Positions 35,989 to 44,504 of a stretch of DNA of 64,000 nt are shown piece by piece (within the stretch, counting starts at the first letter, position 1; the number at the start of each line of letters is the position of its first letter). The stretch is from an uncultured Roseovarius sp. GTDB taxonomy: Bacteria; Pseudomonadota; Alphaproteobacteria; Rhodobacterales; Rhodobacteraceae. The translations under genes and the position numbers were made by a program. Where the stretch lies: positions 124,001 through 188,000 of the forward strand of contig NZ_CANLER010000009.1 of NCBI RefSeq assembly GCF_947489715.1, read 5' to 3'. A model generated the notes under the pieces. That model made no database searches. It saw only the letters and a program-made list of their open reading frames with translations, and was not told the origin of the DNA.

Positions 35989-37377
35989 TCACTCCGCCGG
36001 GATTTCGGTTTTCTGCGTGGTCGGGACCGGGGCGACGCGCGTGCCGATCTCTTCTCCGCGCGACATTTTCCGCGCCAGATAGAATATCACGTAGATATAG
36101 GCCGACAGTAACAGCGCGTAGATGACCAGATAGGCGATCAGCGTGGACAGCACCATTGCCGACGGCACGTCAGCCACGGCCTGTTTGGTGGTCATCACGC
36201 CTTGGACAAGCCAGGGCTGCCGTCCGATTTCGGTTGTGTACCATCCGGCAAGCGTGGCCAGCCAGCCGCTGAAACTCATCGCGACAAGCGCGTATAGAAC
36301 AGGCTTGGGCAGGCCCTCTACGCCGCGTTTCTTGCGAAGCATGATCGCTGCGGCCCCCCAACTGACAAGCAACATCAGCATTCCGGTGCCCACCATGATA
36401 CGGAAGGACCAGAAAACGGGCGCGACCGGCGGATGAAGGACTTCGCCCTGTTCGGTGACAAAATCGTCCAGACCCTGCACCACGCCGTCCCATTCATGCG
36501 TGAGGATAAGGGAGGCAAGGTTGGGGATGCCAATCTCGTAATGGTTCGTGCGTTCCTCTTCATCGGGTATCGCAAAGAGGAGAAGGGGCACATTGCCACT
36601 TGTTTCCCAATGCCCTTCCATCGCGGCCACCTTGGCGGGCTGGTGTTCCTTGGTGTTCAGCCCGTGCATGTCGCCGACGAATATCTGGACAGGGATCAAG
36701 AGGGCCGCCGCAAAAACAGCGGTCTTCAATGCCACTTTCACACCCTCTGTCCGCCCGCCGATAAGCCAGCGAAACGCACTTACACCGGCAATCAGGAAGC
36801 TGACGGTCAAAAAGCTGGCCAGAACCATATGGGCAAAGCGGTACGGCATCGATGGGTTGAAGATAATCGCATACCAGTCGGTGGCATGGGCCACGCCGTC
36901 AATCATCTCGAACCCTTGTGGGGTGTGCATCCAGGAATTCAGAACGATGATCCAGAACGCCGACATCATTGTTCCAAAGGCGACAAGGAAGGTTGCCAAA
37001 GTGTGCAGCCAATTCGGCACGCGGCTGAAACCGAAAAGCATGATCCCCAGGAAAACTGCTTCGAGGAAAAACGCCGTCATGATCTCGTAGGCCAGCAAAG
37101 GACCAGCGACATTGCCGACGGTTTCCATGAAACCTGGCCAGTTGGTCCCAAACTGGAAAGACATGGTGATGCCAGAAACAACGCCCATGGCAAAAGACAG
37201 AGCAAAGATTTTCACCCAAAAGCGATAGGCTTCCATCCATCGTTCTTGCCGTGTTCTGTTGAAACGTAACTTGAAAAACAAAAGCACCCAACCGAGCGCG
37301 ATGGTAATCGTCGGAAACAGGATGTGGAACGAGATGTTGGCCGCGAATTGCATGCGCGACAGGATGAGCGTATCCAT
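35989..37377 (-). CDS. cydA: Cytochrome bd-type quinol oxidase subunit I (CIO class)
   Basis: A 462-residue membrane protein with about nine segments. The early His in ANISFHILFPTITIALGW is the heme b595/d ligand region. The hydrophilic Q-loop between segments six and seven is short, as in CIO-type CydA. The motif GRQPWLVQGVMTTKQAV is present. The enzyme reduces O2 to water at high affinity and tolerates cyanide, sulfide and NO better than heme-copper oxidases. The SD AGGGG stands before the ATG. It is upstream of cydB and overlaps its potential GTG start. Confidence 0.94.
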   Translation of the reverse strand: MDTLILSRMQFAANISFHILFPTITIALGWVLLFFKLRFNRTRQERWMEAYRFWVKIFALSFAMGVVSGITMSFQFGTNWPGFMETVGNVAGPLLAYEIMTAFFLEAVFLGIMLFGFSRVPNWLHTLATFLVAFGTMMSAFWIIVLNSWMHTPQGFEMIDGVAHATDWYAIIFNPSMPYRFAHMVLASFLTVSFLIAGVSAFRWLIGGRTEGVKVALKTAVFAAALLIPVQIFVGDMHGLNTKEHQPAKVAAMEGHWETSGNVPLLLFAIPDEEERTNHYEIGIPNLASLILTHEWDGVVQGLDDFVTEQGEVLHPPVAPVFWSFRIMVGTGMLMLLVSWGAAAIMLRKKRGVEGLPKPVLYALVAMSFSGWLATLAGWYTTEIGRQPWLVQGVMTTKQAVADVPSAMVLSTLIAYLVIYALLLSAYIYVIFYLARKMSRGEEIGTRVAPVPTTQKTEIPAE

Positions 37378-37821
37378 TTAAACCCCTGGGTTTCTGAGTT
37401 GTTTTCCTATTCGAAAGATATAGCCGGGATGCGGAGATGATCAGGGGGGTGCGACAGCAAAGCGCGGGGTTTCAGACCCATGGTGCCAAGGCTGCTCAAG
37501 CAGGAGCCATCACAGAATTTGGATGAACGCATGCATTGTTTGCTCAAGAACATCCTTCCGGTGTCGCGCAGGTCCCAACCGATGCGCATCGCAAACAGTC
37601 AGAATGCCCCGCAGTTTGGCGAAAATGGCATCAGGATAGTGGGCGAAAGCGAAACATGGCCGAGCCGCGCGATTTCGTGAACCGCGCCATCCGGCGCAAG
37701 GTCCGCGACGAGGCGGCACATCGGTGGGGCGGCTGAATATCCATGGCAAAACCATTCACGCGGAACGGCGTAAACAGCATAATGCCGGGCGAAGAAGGAG
37801 CCGGGCAGCGTAAGACCCGTT
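37378..37821. other. 444-base intergenic region without a supported gene
   Basis: It separates cydA from the racemase gene that ends at 37822; both are transcribed leftward, so the cydAB promoter must lie here. Several frames of 60-86 codons cross it, but none has a convincing ribosome binding site or a recognisable product. An AAACCC/GGGTTT inverted repeat at 37380-37393 overlaps the cydA ribosome binding site. I see no clear FNR or CRP box. Confidence 0.6.
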
Positions 37822-38529
37822 TTACAAATGTCGAACTCGGCTTGCATCCGGTCGTGCATATGCCCCGACTTTCGACGTCGACAGACCGGCGGCCACCAAG
37901 GCTTCGGCCATTCCGACGGCGCAGGATATGCCGTCGATGACTGGGATGCCGAATTCCTGCGACATCTGCTCCATCAGGTCGGCCATACCGGCGCAGCCCA
38001 GAACCACGGCTTCTGCATTATCTTCGTCGATCGCCGCGCGGATCTCGGCGCGGATATCTGCCAGGCTTGCGGGATCGTTCTCTTCCAGTTTCAGCACGGG
38101 GATGTCGGTTGCGCGCACACTGGCACATCTCGCGTCCAGCCCGTAACGCCCGAGATTGTCCCTGAGACCGGCCACCGATCGGCTGAGCGTTGTCACCACC
38201 GAAAACCGGTGCGAAACCATGGCCGCCGCATGATACCCCGCTTCACCGATGCCGATGACCGGAACATCGAAAAGACAGCGCATCGCATCCAGGCCGGTAT
38301 CGTCGAAACAGGCGATAATGATCGCATCCACGTCCTTGTGACGCGCCGCTTCCTCCAACAAGCCCGGCACACAGACCGCAACATCGTAGAACCCCTCGAT
38401 ACTGGCGGGTCCGGAGTTGGAATTGGTCGCGATGATCTCGGTATCCGGTCGGGCAACCCGGGCGGCAGCCTTTGCCGCTTTTCGGGTCATGGAGGCGGTC
38501 GTGTTCGGATTGATGAGCAGTACTTTCAT
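37822..38529 (-). CDS. Asp/Glu/hydantoin racemase family protein
   Basis: A 235-residue protein of the HyuE/AroE-like racemase group. N-terminus VLLINPNTTASMT is typical of hydantoin racemases. The two catalytic Cys are in IIACFDDTG (about 74) and VLGCAGMADL (about 181). Such enzymes racemise 5-substituted hydantoins or related acids, or isomerise allantoin. It is the last gene of a Liv-type transporter operon, so the transported compound may be a hydantoin, ureido or amino acid. This fits the carbamoylase and amidase genes further right. Confidence 0.87.
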   Translation of the reverse strand: MKVLLINPNTTASMTRKAAKAAARVARPDTEIIATNSNSGPASIEGFYDVAVCVPGLLEEAARHKDVDAIIIACFDDTGLDAMRCLFDVPVIGIGEAGYHAAAMVSHRFSVVTTLSRSVAGLRDNLGRYGLDARCASVRATDIPVLKLEENDPASLADIRAEIRAAIDEDNAEAVVLGCAGMADLMEQMSQEFGIPVIDGISCAVGMAEALVAAGLSTSKVGAYARPDASRVRHL

Positions 38530-38538
38530 GCGGTTTCC

Positions 38539-39261
38539 TTACACTTCGCCGCCGAGATAGGCCGCTTTGATACGGTCATCATGCAGCAGCTCTTTGGAGT
38601 TGCCCGAGATGAAGATGTTACCGGTGCTGAGCGCGTAGGCCCGGTTTGAGATTGAAAGCGCCATACGTGAATTCTGTTCAACGAGGAGGACTGACACGCC
38701 TTCATCCCGGTTGATCGCAACGATTGAGCGCGCGATGTCCTGCACCAGCTTGGGTGCGATCCCAAGCGACGGTTCATCCAGCAAAAGCAGCTTTGGTTTG
38801 GCCATCAGCGCGCGACCGATCACCATCATCTGCTGTTCCCCGCCGGATAACGTACCTGCGGATTGTTTGAACCGTTCTTTCAGGCGCGGAAAACGTTCCA
38901 GCACACTATCCAACGTCTGCTGAACGTCCGAGTCTCTGCCCCGGGTGAACGCGCCCATCAACAGGTTGTCCTTGACGCTCATATACGGAAATACCCGGCG
39001 GCCTTCGGGCACCATGGCAATACCGCCAGCAACGATGTCGGCGGGGTTCTTGCCGTCGATCTGCTGACCTTCGAAATGCACACTGCCAGATTTGAGTTTT
39101 GCCAGCCCGGTGATTGCCCGCAGGATCGAGCTTTTGCCAGCCCCGTTCGCGCCAATCAGGGCGACAGTTTCGCCTTGCTCAAGATCAATCGACACGCCCT
39201 TCAAGGCATAGACGTGATCATAGTAGAGTTCGACATCATTGAATTCCAACATCTTATTCAT
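38539..39261 (-). CDS. Branched-chain amino-acid-type ABC transporter ATPase (LivF)
   Basis: A 240-residue ATPase. Walker A GANGAGKSS, signature LSGGEQQMMVIGRAL, Walker B LLLLDEPSLGIAP and the LivF-typical VLLVEQNSRMAL are present. It forms the LivFG motor with the adjacent LivG. The start is the ATG at 39261, with an in-frame ATG three codons later. It follows livG by three bases and precedes the racemase gene by nine. Confidence 0.95.
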   Translation of the reverse strand: MNKMLEFNDVELYYDHVYALKGVSIDLEQGETVALIGANGAGKSSILRAITGLAKLKSGSVHFEGQQIDGKNPADIVAGGIAMVPEGRRVFPYMSVKDNLLMGAFTRGRDSDVQQTLDSVLERFPRLKERFKQSAGTLSGGEQQMMVIGRALMAKPKLLLLDEPSLGIAPKLVQDIARSIVAINRDEGVSVLLVEQNSRMALSISNRAYALSTGNIFISGNSKELLHDDRIKAAYLGGEV

Positions 39262-39264
39262 GGG

Positions 39265-40047
39265 TCAGATTCCAATCTCATCGTCGGCACTGCCGAGATA
39301 GGCTTCGATCACCTTTTTATCGTTCTGAATTTCCCGTGGCGTGCCCTCGGCGATCATTTCGCCGAAATTGAGCACAACGATCCTGTCGGAAATTTTCATC
39401 ACTGCCGGCATGTCGTGTTCGACAAGCAGAACGGTAACACCGCGTTCATCGCGGACCTTGCGGACCAGATCGACCATGGTCATGGTTTCGTCGTGGTTCA
39501 TCCCGGCAAAGGGTTCGTCCAGCAGCAAAACCTTAGGGTCGGTTGCCAGCCCGATCGCGATCCCAAGTGCGCGCAGATTGCCCTGCGGAAGGTTTGACGC
39601 CTGTTCGTCAGCGATGGCGGACATACCCAGGAATGCGATCAATTCATCTGCATAGCTGCCGAAATCCTCAACATCACGATGCGCGGCCGATGTGCCCCAA
39701 AAGTACCCGGCCAGTGATGCCTTTGCGCGTAGGTGCTGCGCGACAATCACGCTTTCGCGCACGGTCATAGATTTGAAAATCGTGGTTTCCTGGAAGGTTC
39801 GCACCACACCCTTGCGCGCAACGATATGCGGTTTGAGGTTCGAAATGCGTTCGCCGTTCAACAGCACCTGACCAGAGGATGTCGGAAGGAAGGATGAGAT
39901 CATTTTGAACAGTGTCGACTTGCCGGCGCCGTTGGGCCCGATCACCGAGAGGATCTCGTTTTCCTTTACCTCAAAACTGATGTCGTTATTGGCCGTCAGG
40001 CCGCCAAACTTTTTAGTGATGTTTTGAACCTGAAGAAGCGTTGTCAT
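39265..40047 (-). CDS. Branched-chain amino-acid-type ABC transporter ATPase (LivG)
   Basis: A 260-residue ATPase. Walker A GPNGAGKST, a LivG-type Q-loop FQETTIFKSMTV, degenerate signature LPQGNLRALGIAIGL, Walker B VLLLDEPFAGMNHDE and switch His VEHDM are visible. The signature starts LPQG instead of LSGG, which occurs in LivG proteins. The frame is open for 142 codons upstream inside livM, but the ATG at 40047 (MTTLLQVQNITKKF) with AGGAG before it is the family start. It overlaps the livM stop. Confidence 0.95.
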   Translation of the reverse strand: MTTLLQVQNITKKFGGLTANNDISFEVKENEILSVIGPNGAGKSTLFKMISSFLPTSSGQVLLNGERISNLKPHIVARKGVVRTFQETTIFKSMTVRESVIVAQHLRAKASLAGYFWGTSAAHRDVEDFGSYADELIAFLGMSAIADEQASNLPQGNLRALGIAIGLATDPKVLLLDEPFAGMNHDETMTMVDLVRKVRDERGVTVLLVEHDMPAVMKISDRIVVLNFGEMIAEGTPREIQNDKKVIEAYLGSADDEIGI

Positions 40048-41072
40048 TGACCTGGCTCCTCTTTTTTCCCGGCGACTTCGGGGCCGGAGCGGGCTTTCGG
40101 CGAAAGTCCGGGTATTTTCATGCTGAGCAGCCCATTGGGCAGAACCAACATCAGGATAATCAGCAGGCTCGAATAGATCAGTAGCTGGTACTTGCCGAAT
40201 TCGAACAACAGATCCCACCCGAAATAGAGCACAAGCGTGCCAAGCATCGGCCCAAAGACATAGCCGAGACCTCCGAGGAAGCAGTTCAGCATGAAATTGA
40301 CGCTGTCGGCGACTTGAAAGCTTGAGGGATAGACCGATTGCGCGATTGAGCCGAACATCGCGCCGCCGATGCCACCAAAGAAGGAAGAAATCGCGAAAAC
40401 GATGATCCGGATATACGAGATGTTCACACCGATGGAGCTGGCCAGTTCTTCGTTCTGCTGCATTGAGCGGCACAGGTGCCCCAAGCGGGAATTGACCAGC
40501 CGGTACATTGCCGCAAAGGTCAACACCATCAGCGCTGCGGTCGTATAGTAGAATGCCACGCGCGGATTTCCCAAGGTTGCAAAATCGGGAATAAGTGTGA
40601 TTCCGAAGAGCGAAAGTTCACCTGGCAGCGGGATCGACGTGATGCCTTTGGCCCCGTTGGTGATGGGCAATGCAAGCGCCGTCAACGTGAATACCTGGGT
40701 CAGGACCAGGGTGATCATTGCAAAATAGACGCCGCGCAGCCGCAGGATTGGAAGGCCGATCAGCACCGCCACAAATGCTGCGAAGAGCCCCGCAATTGGC
40801 AGCGACAGCCAGAATGACATCCCTGCCTTGGTCACTAAAATGGCCGAGACATAGGCCCCAAGCAGCGCAAACGCACCTTGTCCGATATTGATCCGGCCAA
40901 TGTAGAAAGTCAGCCAGACGCCTGCGCTGGCGATGGCCAGCAATCCTACCGATGTGAGGGTAAAGAAAAGATCGGTGCGTCCAAACGCGGCAATTGTCAT
41001 TGGGACCGCCACGAACACGGCACCCAGAAACACAGCAAGACCGATCCATTGAGTTTTTGAGAGTTTCAACAT
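40044..41072 (-). CDS. Branched-chain amino-acid-type ABC transporter permease (LivM)
   Basis: A 342-residue inner-membrane protein with about ten segments. Conserved cytoplasmic loops are LTFYIGRINIGQGAFALLGAY, split at its Gly, and LRGVYFAMITLVLTQVF. ELASSIGVNISYIRI is the coupling helix. It forms the heterodimeric channel with LivH. It overlaps livG by four bases and follows livH by four. Confidence 0.94.
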   Translation of the reverse strand: MLKLSKTQWIGLAVFLGAVFVAVPMTIAAFGRTDLFFTLTSVGLLAIASAGVWLTFYIGRINIGQGAFALLGAYVSAILVTKAGMSFWLSLPIAGLFAAFVAVLIGLPILRLRGVYFAMITLVLTQVFTLTALALPITNGAKGITSIPLPGELSLFGITLIPDFATLGNPRVAFYYTTAALMVLTFAAMYRLVNSRLGHLCRSMQQNEELASSIGVNISYIRIIVFAISSFFGGIGGAMFGSIAQSVYPSSFQVADSVNFMLNCFLGGLGYVFGPMLGTLVLYFGWDLLFEFGKYQLLIYSSLLIILMLVLPNGLLSMKIPGLSPKARSGPEVAGKKEEPGQ

Positions 41073-41076
41073 CCGA

Positions 41077-41946
41077 TCATCCCCACGGTTTGCCCATCAG
41101 CCCTTGCGGGCGGAAGGCCAGGAAAATCATCAGTGACACAAAGATCAGCAAGTAGGTGATGTCGCCGTATTGCGAGAGAACCGCAAGGCCGATCGCCTCG
41201 AGAAAACCTAGGATAATGCCCCCGGCGATCGCGCCCGAGATCACACCGGCACCGCCGATCATCACCATCATGAAGGCCTTGATCGAGGTCGGGCCGCCCA
41301 TACCGAGGTTCACCCCGGTGATCGTGACCAAAAGACCGCCCACCAGACCTGCCAGCATCGCACCGAGCGCAAATCCGATCATTGAATAGCGATCAACGTT
41401 GACGCCCATAAGCTGGGCAGCCGTCCGATCCTGGGCCAGGGCCCTGAGCGCGCGACCAGTTTTGGAATATTGCATGAACAGGATGAAACCGACGATCGAA
41501 AAGATCGCGAGAACGCAGATCAGAATACGGTCGTATGGCATGATCAGTCGGAAATCCCAGTTGAATACGCCATCGACGATCTTGGGAACGCCGCGTTGCT
41601 TTTCGCCGAACACCAGCAGGATGACCGCATCGAAGAAAAACGCGAGCCCGGCCGCGAGCAACATGGTGCTTTCTTCGCGGGAGGATCGTCTGATGACGGG
41701 ACCGAACAGGAACTTTTCGATCAGCGCCCCAAGCACGAACAGTGTGGCGCAGGCCAGAAACAGGGCCACAACAAAGGGAAATCCCAATTGCCCATAAAAC
41801 GTGTAGGTGACGAAACCGCCCAGAACGTACATCTGCCCATGGGCAAAATTGAGTACGTTCATCAAGGCGAAGATGAGGGTCAGACCAAGGGCAATCATCG
41901 CGTATTGCGACCCCAGGTAGATCCCGTTTGCTAGTATTTGTTCCAT
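41077..41946 (-). CDS. Branched-chain amino-acid-type ABC transporter permease (LivH)
   Basis: A 289-residue inner-membrane protein with about eight segments. Family motifs are the start MEQILANGIYLGSQYAMIALG, split as M-EQILANG / GLTLIFALMNVLNFAHGQMY, and RALAQDRTAAQLMGVNVDRY. The ATG at 41946 follows GGCGGGAA; 21 codons open upstream are not family-like. It is the first permease gene after the binding-protein gene. Confidence 0.94.
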   Translation of the reverse strand: MEQILANGIYLGSQYAMIALGLTLIFALMNVLNFAHGQMYVLGGFVTYTFYGQLGFPFVVALFLACATLFVLGALIEKFLFGPVIRRSSREESTMLLAAGLAFFFDAVILLVFGEKQRGVPKIVDGVFNWDFRLIMPYDRILICVLAIFSIVGFILFMQYSKTGRALRALAQDRTAAQLMGVNVDRYSMIGFALGAMLAGLVGGLLVTITGVNLGMGGPTSIKAFMMVMIGGAGVISGAIAGGIILGFLEAIGLAVLSQYGDITYLLIFVSLMIFLAFRPQGLMGKPWG

Positions 41947-42046
41947 ACCGTTCCCGCCGGTTCCCAGATTGCTCCGGGCCCGATCAGGGGCCCGAAGTGA
42001 ACGTGTCAATCAGCGATTTTCGCTGACAAGTCGTCGGTATCGGTTC

Positions 42047-43234
42047 TTAGTCGACTTCGGCCACGAACAGGGTCTTGAACTCACCGTCCTGGTAGACGTT
42101 CACGACCAGCGGCACGGCGACCTGACGCTTTTGCCCAAATGACGACATGCCGACATAGCGTAGCTTGGCGTCACCCACCATGTAGGGGTTGGGGGCTTCA
42201 AATGAATCCATGGTAGCCTGGAATACGCTGACATCTTCAATCGCCGCGGGGTCCGCTTTCAGCGTTTCGAGGATGTACTCCAGCGCGTAGACCTTGGTGT
42301 TCGATTCATCGTTATATTCGCCGAACATGTCGGTGTAGCGTTCTACGAATTCACGCATCGCATCCGAGGCCAGTTCGGGTGTGGACGCCCCGCCGACTGA
42401 GATAAACCCATTGGCAAGATCACCGGCGCCTTCGCGCAACACCTGCGCATCCTGTGCCGTTTCCGTGGAGATCAGCCCTTGGAAGCCAAGTTCACGCGCC
42501 GACCGGATGAGTTGCGGAGCGTTCGCGGGAGAGACACCAGAGAGAACCAGAAGATCCGGCTGGGTACGCATGACCGGCGTAAGAACCGGGGTAAAGTCGG
42601 TCGTGTCCACCTGATATGTGACATTGTCTGAAACCACCTCAAGTCCAAGCTCCTTGGCGGCGGCAACACCCCCATCGCGCTGGCTGAGTGGATCTGATTC
42701 ATTGGCGGCTATGAAAGCGACGGTTTTTACCCCTTCGTTTTCCATGAGATGCTTGTAGATCGCCGGGCCGGATTGATAGTTGGCGACCATACCCAAAACA
42801 GCGTTTGACGCAGGTGCGGTATACAGCTCTTTCGGGAAGGCGTAGGGAAAATACATGATCCCGTTTGCTTCGGCCACGGGACGCACGGCTGCTGCGCCGT
42901 CATCGACGTTTGGTCCCACGACATAGTGAATGCCTTCCTGTGCCATTTTCTCCATGCCGGCAATTGCGCGCTTAGGATCCTTCTGATCATCGAATGAAAC
43001 GATCTCGATGTCGTAGGTCGTGTCGCCGATGGTGTACCCGCCGGTTTCATTAATCCAGGCGGCGCGCGCTTCCATCGAGCGCTGGTTGGAAATGCCCCAG
43101 GCCGCTGCGGGGCCGCTTGTCACGCCGACAAATCCGATTTTCAGGGTTTGATTCTCAGCCATCGCGCCCGCGCTTGTAAAAACGGACAGCGCAACAGCTG
43201 CGGCAGCAGACTTAATAATTACTCTGCGTTTCAT
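42047..43234 (-). CDS. Liv-type periplasmic substrate-binding protein
   Basis: A 395-residue binding protein with an N-terminal signal (KSAAAAVALSVFTSAGAMA-E). The mature part begins QTLKIGFVGVTSGPAAAWG, followed by the typical lobe elements VVGPNVDDGAAAVRPVAEANGI, split across its Gly, and VLSGVSPANAPQLIRSARELGF. It delivers the ligand to LivHM. The ligand is unknown; the operon's racemase points away from simple branched-chain amino acids. GGAGGAG precedes the ATG. It is the first gene of the leftward operon and divergent from the GntR gene. Confidence 0.92.
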   Translation of the reverse strand: MKRRVIIKSAAAAVALSVFTSAGAMAENQTLKIGFVGVTSGPAAAWGISNQRSMEARAAWINETGGYTIGDTTYDIEIVSFDDQKDPKRAIAGMEKMAQEGIHYVVGPNVDDGAAAVRPVAEANGIMYFPYAFPKELYTAPASNAVLGMVANYQSGPAIYKHLMENEGVKTVAFIAANESDPLSQRDGGVAAAKELGLEVVSDNVTYQVDTTDFTPVLTPVMRTQPDLLVLSGVSPANAPQLIRSARELGFQGLISTETAQDAQVLREGAGDLANGFISVGGASTPELASDAMREFVERYTDMFGEYNDESNTKVYALEYILETLKADPAAIEDVSVFQATMDSFEAPNPYMVGDAKLRYVGMSSFGQKRQVAVPLVVNVYQDGEFKTLFVAEVD

Positions 43235-43323
43235 GATTTTCTCCTCCGTTGAACTTCATCCAATACTTTCGTGTCAGACCAACCAGGCCACATTCTTGCG
43301 ATGGCAGGTTACGTAAAAGAGAC

Positions 43324-43337
43324 AATTGTTAACAATT
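43324..43337. promoter_or_regulatory. 14-base palindrome, candidate GntR operator
   Basis: AATTGTTAACAATT is a perfect palindrome in the 218-base gap between the binding-protein gene and the GntR gene. FCD-class GntR proteins often bind short TTGT/ACAA palindromes, so this is the likely site for auto- and operon control. A partial second copy (ATTGTCAACGAAT) follows directly. Confidence 0.65.
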
Positions 43338-43452
43338 ATTGTCAACGAATTATATTTTTTATGTTCTCATGAATTCCCATTTTCGTTAGCGTAAATTCGC
43401 GGTAAGCTGCATTGGCAAGCGGCGATAGCCAAAACCCTGAAGGAGTAAGGCG

Positions 43453-44157
43453 TTGGTAGAGAACAGTATTTCGGATGCTGCATCGGCGCTGGACGACGAA
43501 CACAAAATCGTTGACCGCGTCTACAGCGCGGTAATGCAACATACGCTGGCACCCAATACCAAGCTCAGCGAATCGACCATATGTGAGAGTTTTGGTGTTG
43601 GGCGGATGAAAGCCCGGCGCGCGCTGTTGTTGTTGGCCAGTCAAGGTATCGTTGACCTTCGTTCTAATCGTGGCGCATTTATTGCCTGCCCAGATCAGAG
43701 GGATGCAGACGAGGTTTTCGAGGCGCGAATTCACATCGAACCAAGCCTTGTCGGTCAGGTTGCAGACAGGATCGACAGGGCTGGTCTCAAAGCTTTAGGC
43801 GATCATGTCAAAATGGAAAAAGCAGCACGGCGCGCCGATAACCGCCAGGACATCATCCGCCTTTCCGGAGAATTTCACGTACTTATTGCGACCGTATCTG
43901 GCAACAAATTTCTGACCCGAACCCTGCGGGAACTTGTGACCCGCACGTCGCTGATTGTAGCGCTGTTTGGGTCTGGGGAATCGTCTTGCTGCCGCGATGA
44001 CGAACATGAAAAAATTCTTGAGGCCATTAAATCGCGCAACGCAGGCCAGGCGTCGGAGTTAACGCGTGAACATCTGGAGCACATCCGGCTGGGCCTCGAC
44101 TTTTCGCAAACGCATAATTCCGAACCCGATTTGATCAGCCTGTTGAGGGCAAATTGA
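43453..44157 (+). CDS. GntR-family regulator, FCD (FadR-like) type
   Basis: A 234-residue protein. The winged HTH covers about 15-85 (LSESTICESFGVGRMKARRALLLLASQGIV, in two stretches), and an FCD ligand-binding helical domain about 95-225. In FCD proteins metal-binding His and Asp residues hold a carboxylic effector; FEARIHIEPSLV, GEFHVLIA and REHLEHIRLGL carry such residues. The start is TTG, with AAGGAG seven bases before it. It is divergent from the Liv-type operon and probably controls it. Confidence 0.9.
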   Translation: MVENSISDAASALDDEHKIVDRVYSAVMQHTLAPNTKLSESTICESFGVGRMKARRALLLLASQGIVDLRSNRGAFIACPDQRDADEVFEARIHIEPSLVGQVADRIDRAGLKALGDHVKMEKAARRADNRQDIIRLSGEFHVLIATVSGNKFLTRTLRELVTRTSLIVALFGSGESSCCRDDEHEKILEAIKSRNAGQASELTREHLEHIRLGLDFSQTHNSEPDLISLLRAN

Positions 44158-44504
44158 AGCTCATCGAGCATTTGCCATTTATGGCATCAGCACCCTAGGT
44201 GATGGTCTTTACCTTCGACTTTGCTGACGAGTGTTTGCGAGCGGCGAAGTGCGATTATTTGGCGGCCTTCTCACCCAGGCTTGTAAACGTTTCGGATTGT
44301 GGGCCTATTTCCAGTCCTTAGTGATAGGGCAAGAGATGCTGATCTATTTTGCCTAATCGCCCTTAGTTGCCCAGACTTGTAATCGCGTTACGGCACTTCA
44401 TAATAAGGGAAAACGACTGAGCGCCGGCCCATGGCCGACGCTCTGTTTTCGACGCAGGTGTTGCAAGATACCTCAATGCGTCAAATAGGTTGGCATTTCT
44501 TGGC
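44158..44504. other. Convergent 347-base intergenic region
   Basis: Lies between the ends of the GntR gene and the Tat-exported binding-protein gene. It holds the hairpin described at 44419-44450. The few short frames here lack start signals, and no RNA gene is recognisable. Confidence 0.6.
44419..44450. terminator. Strong GC-rich hairpin, probable bidirectional terminator
   Basis: GAGCGCCGGCC pairs with GGCCGACGCTC around a three-base loop with one mismatch. TGTTTT follows on the plus strand, and a TCGTTTTCCC run follows a few bases away on the minus strand. The place between two convergent genes suits a shared terminator. Confidence 0.65.

Noticed and set aside
37599..37859. Small gene on the minus strand between cydA and the racemase
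   Set aside because: No ribosome binding site, no recognisable domain, and it overlaps the racemase 3' end.
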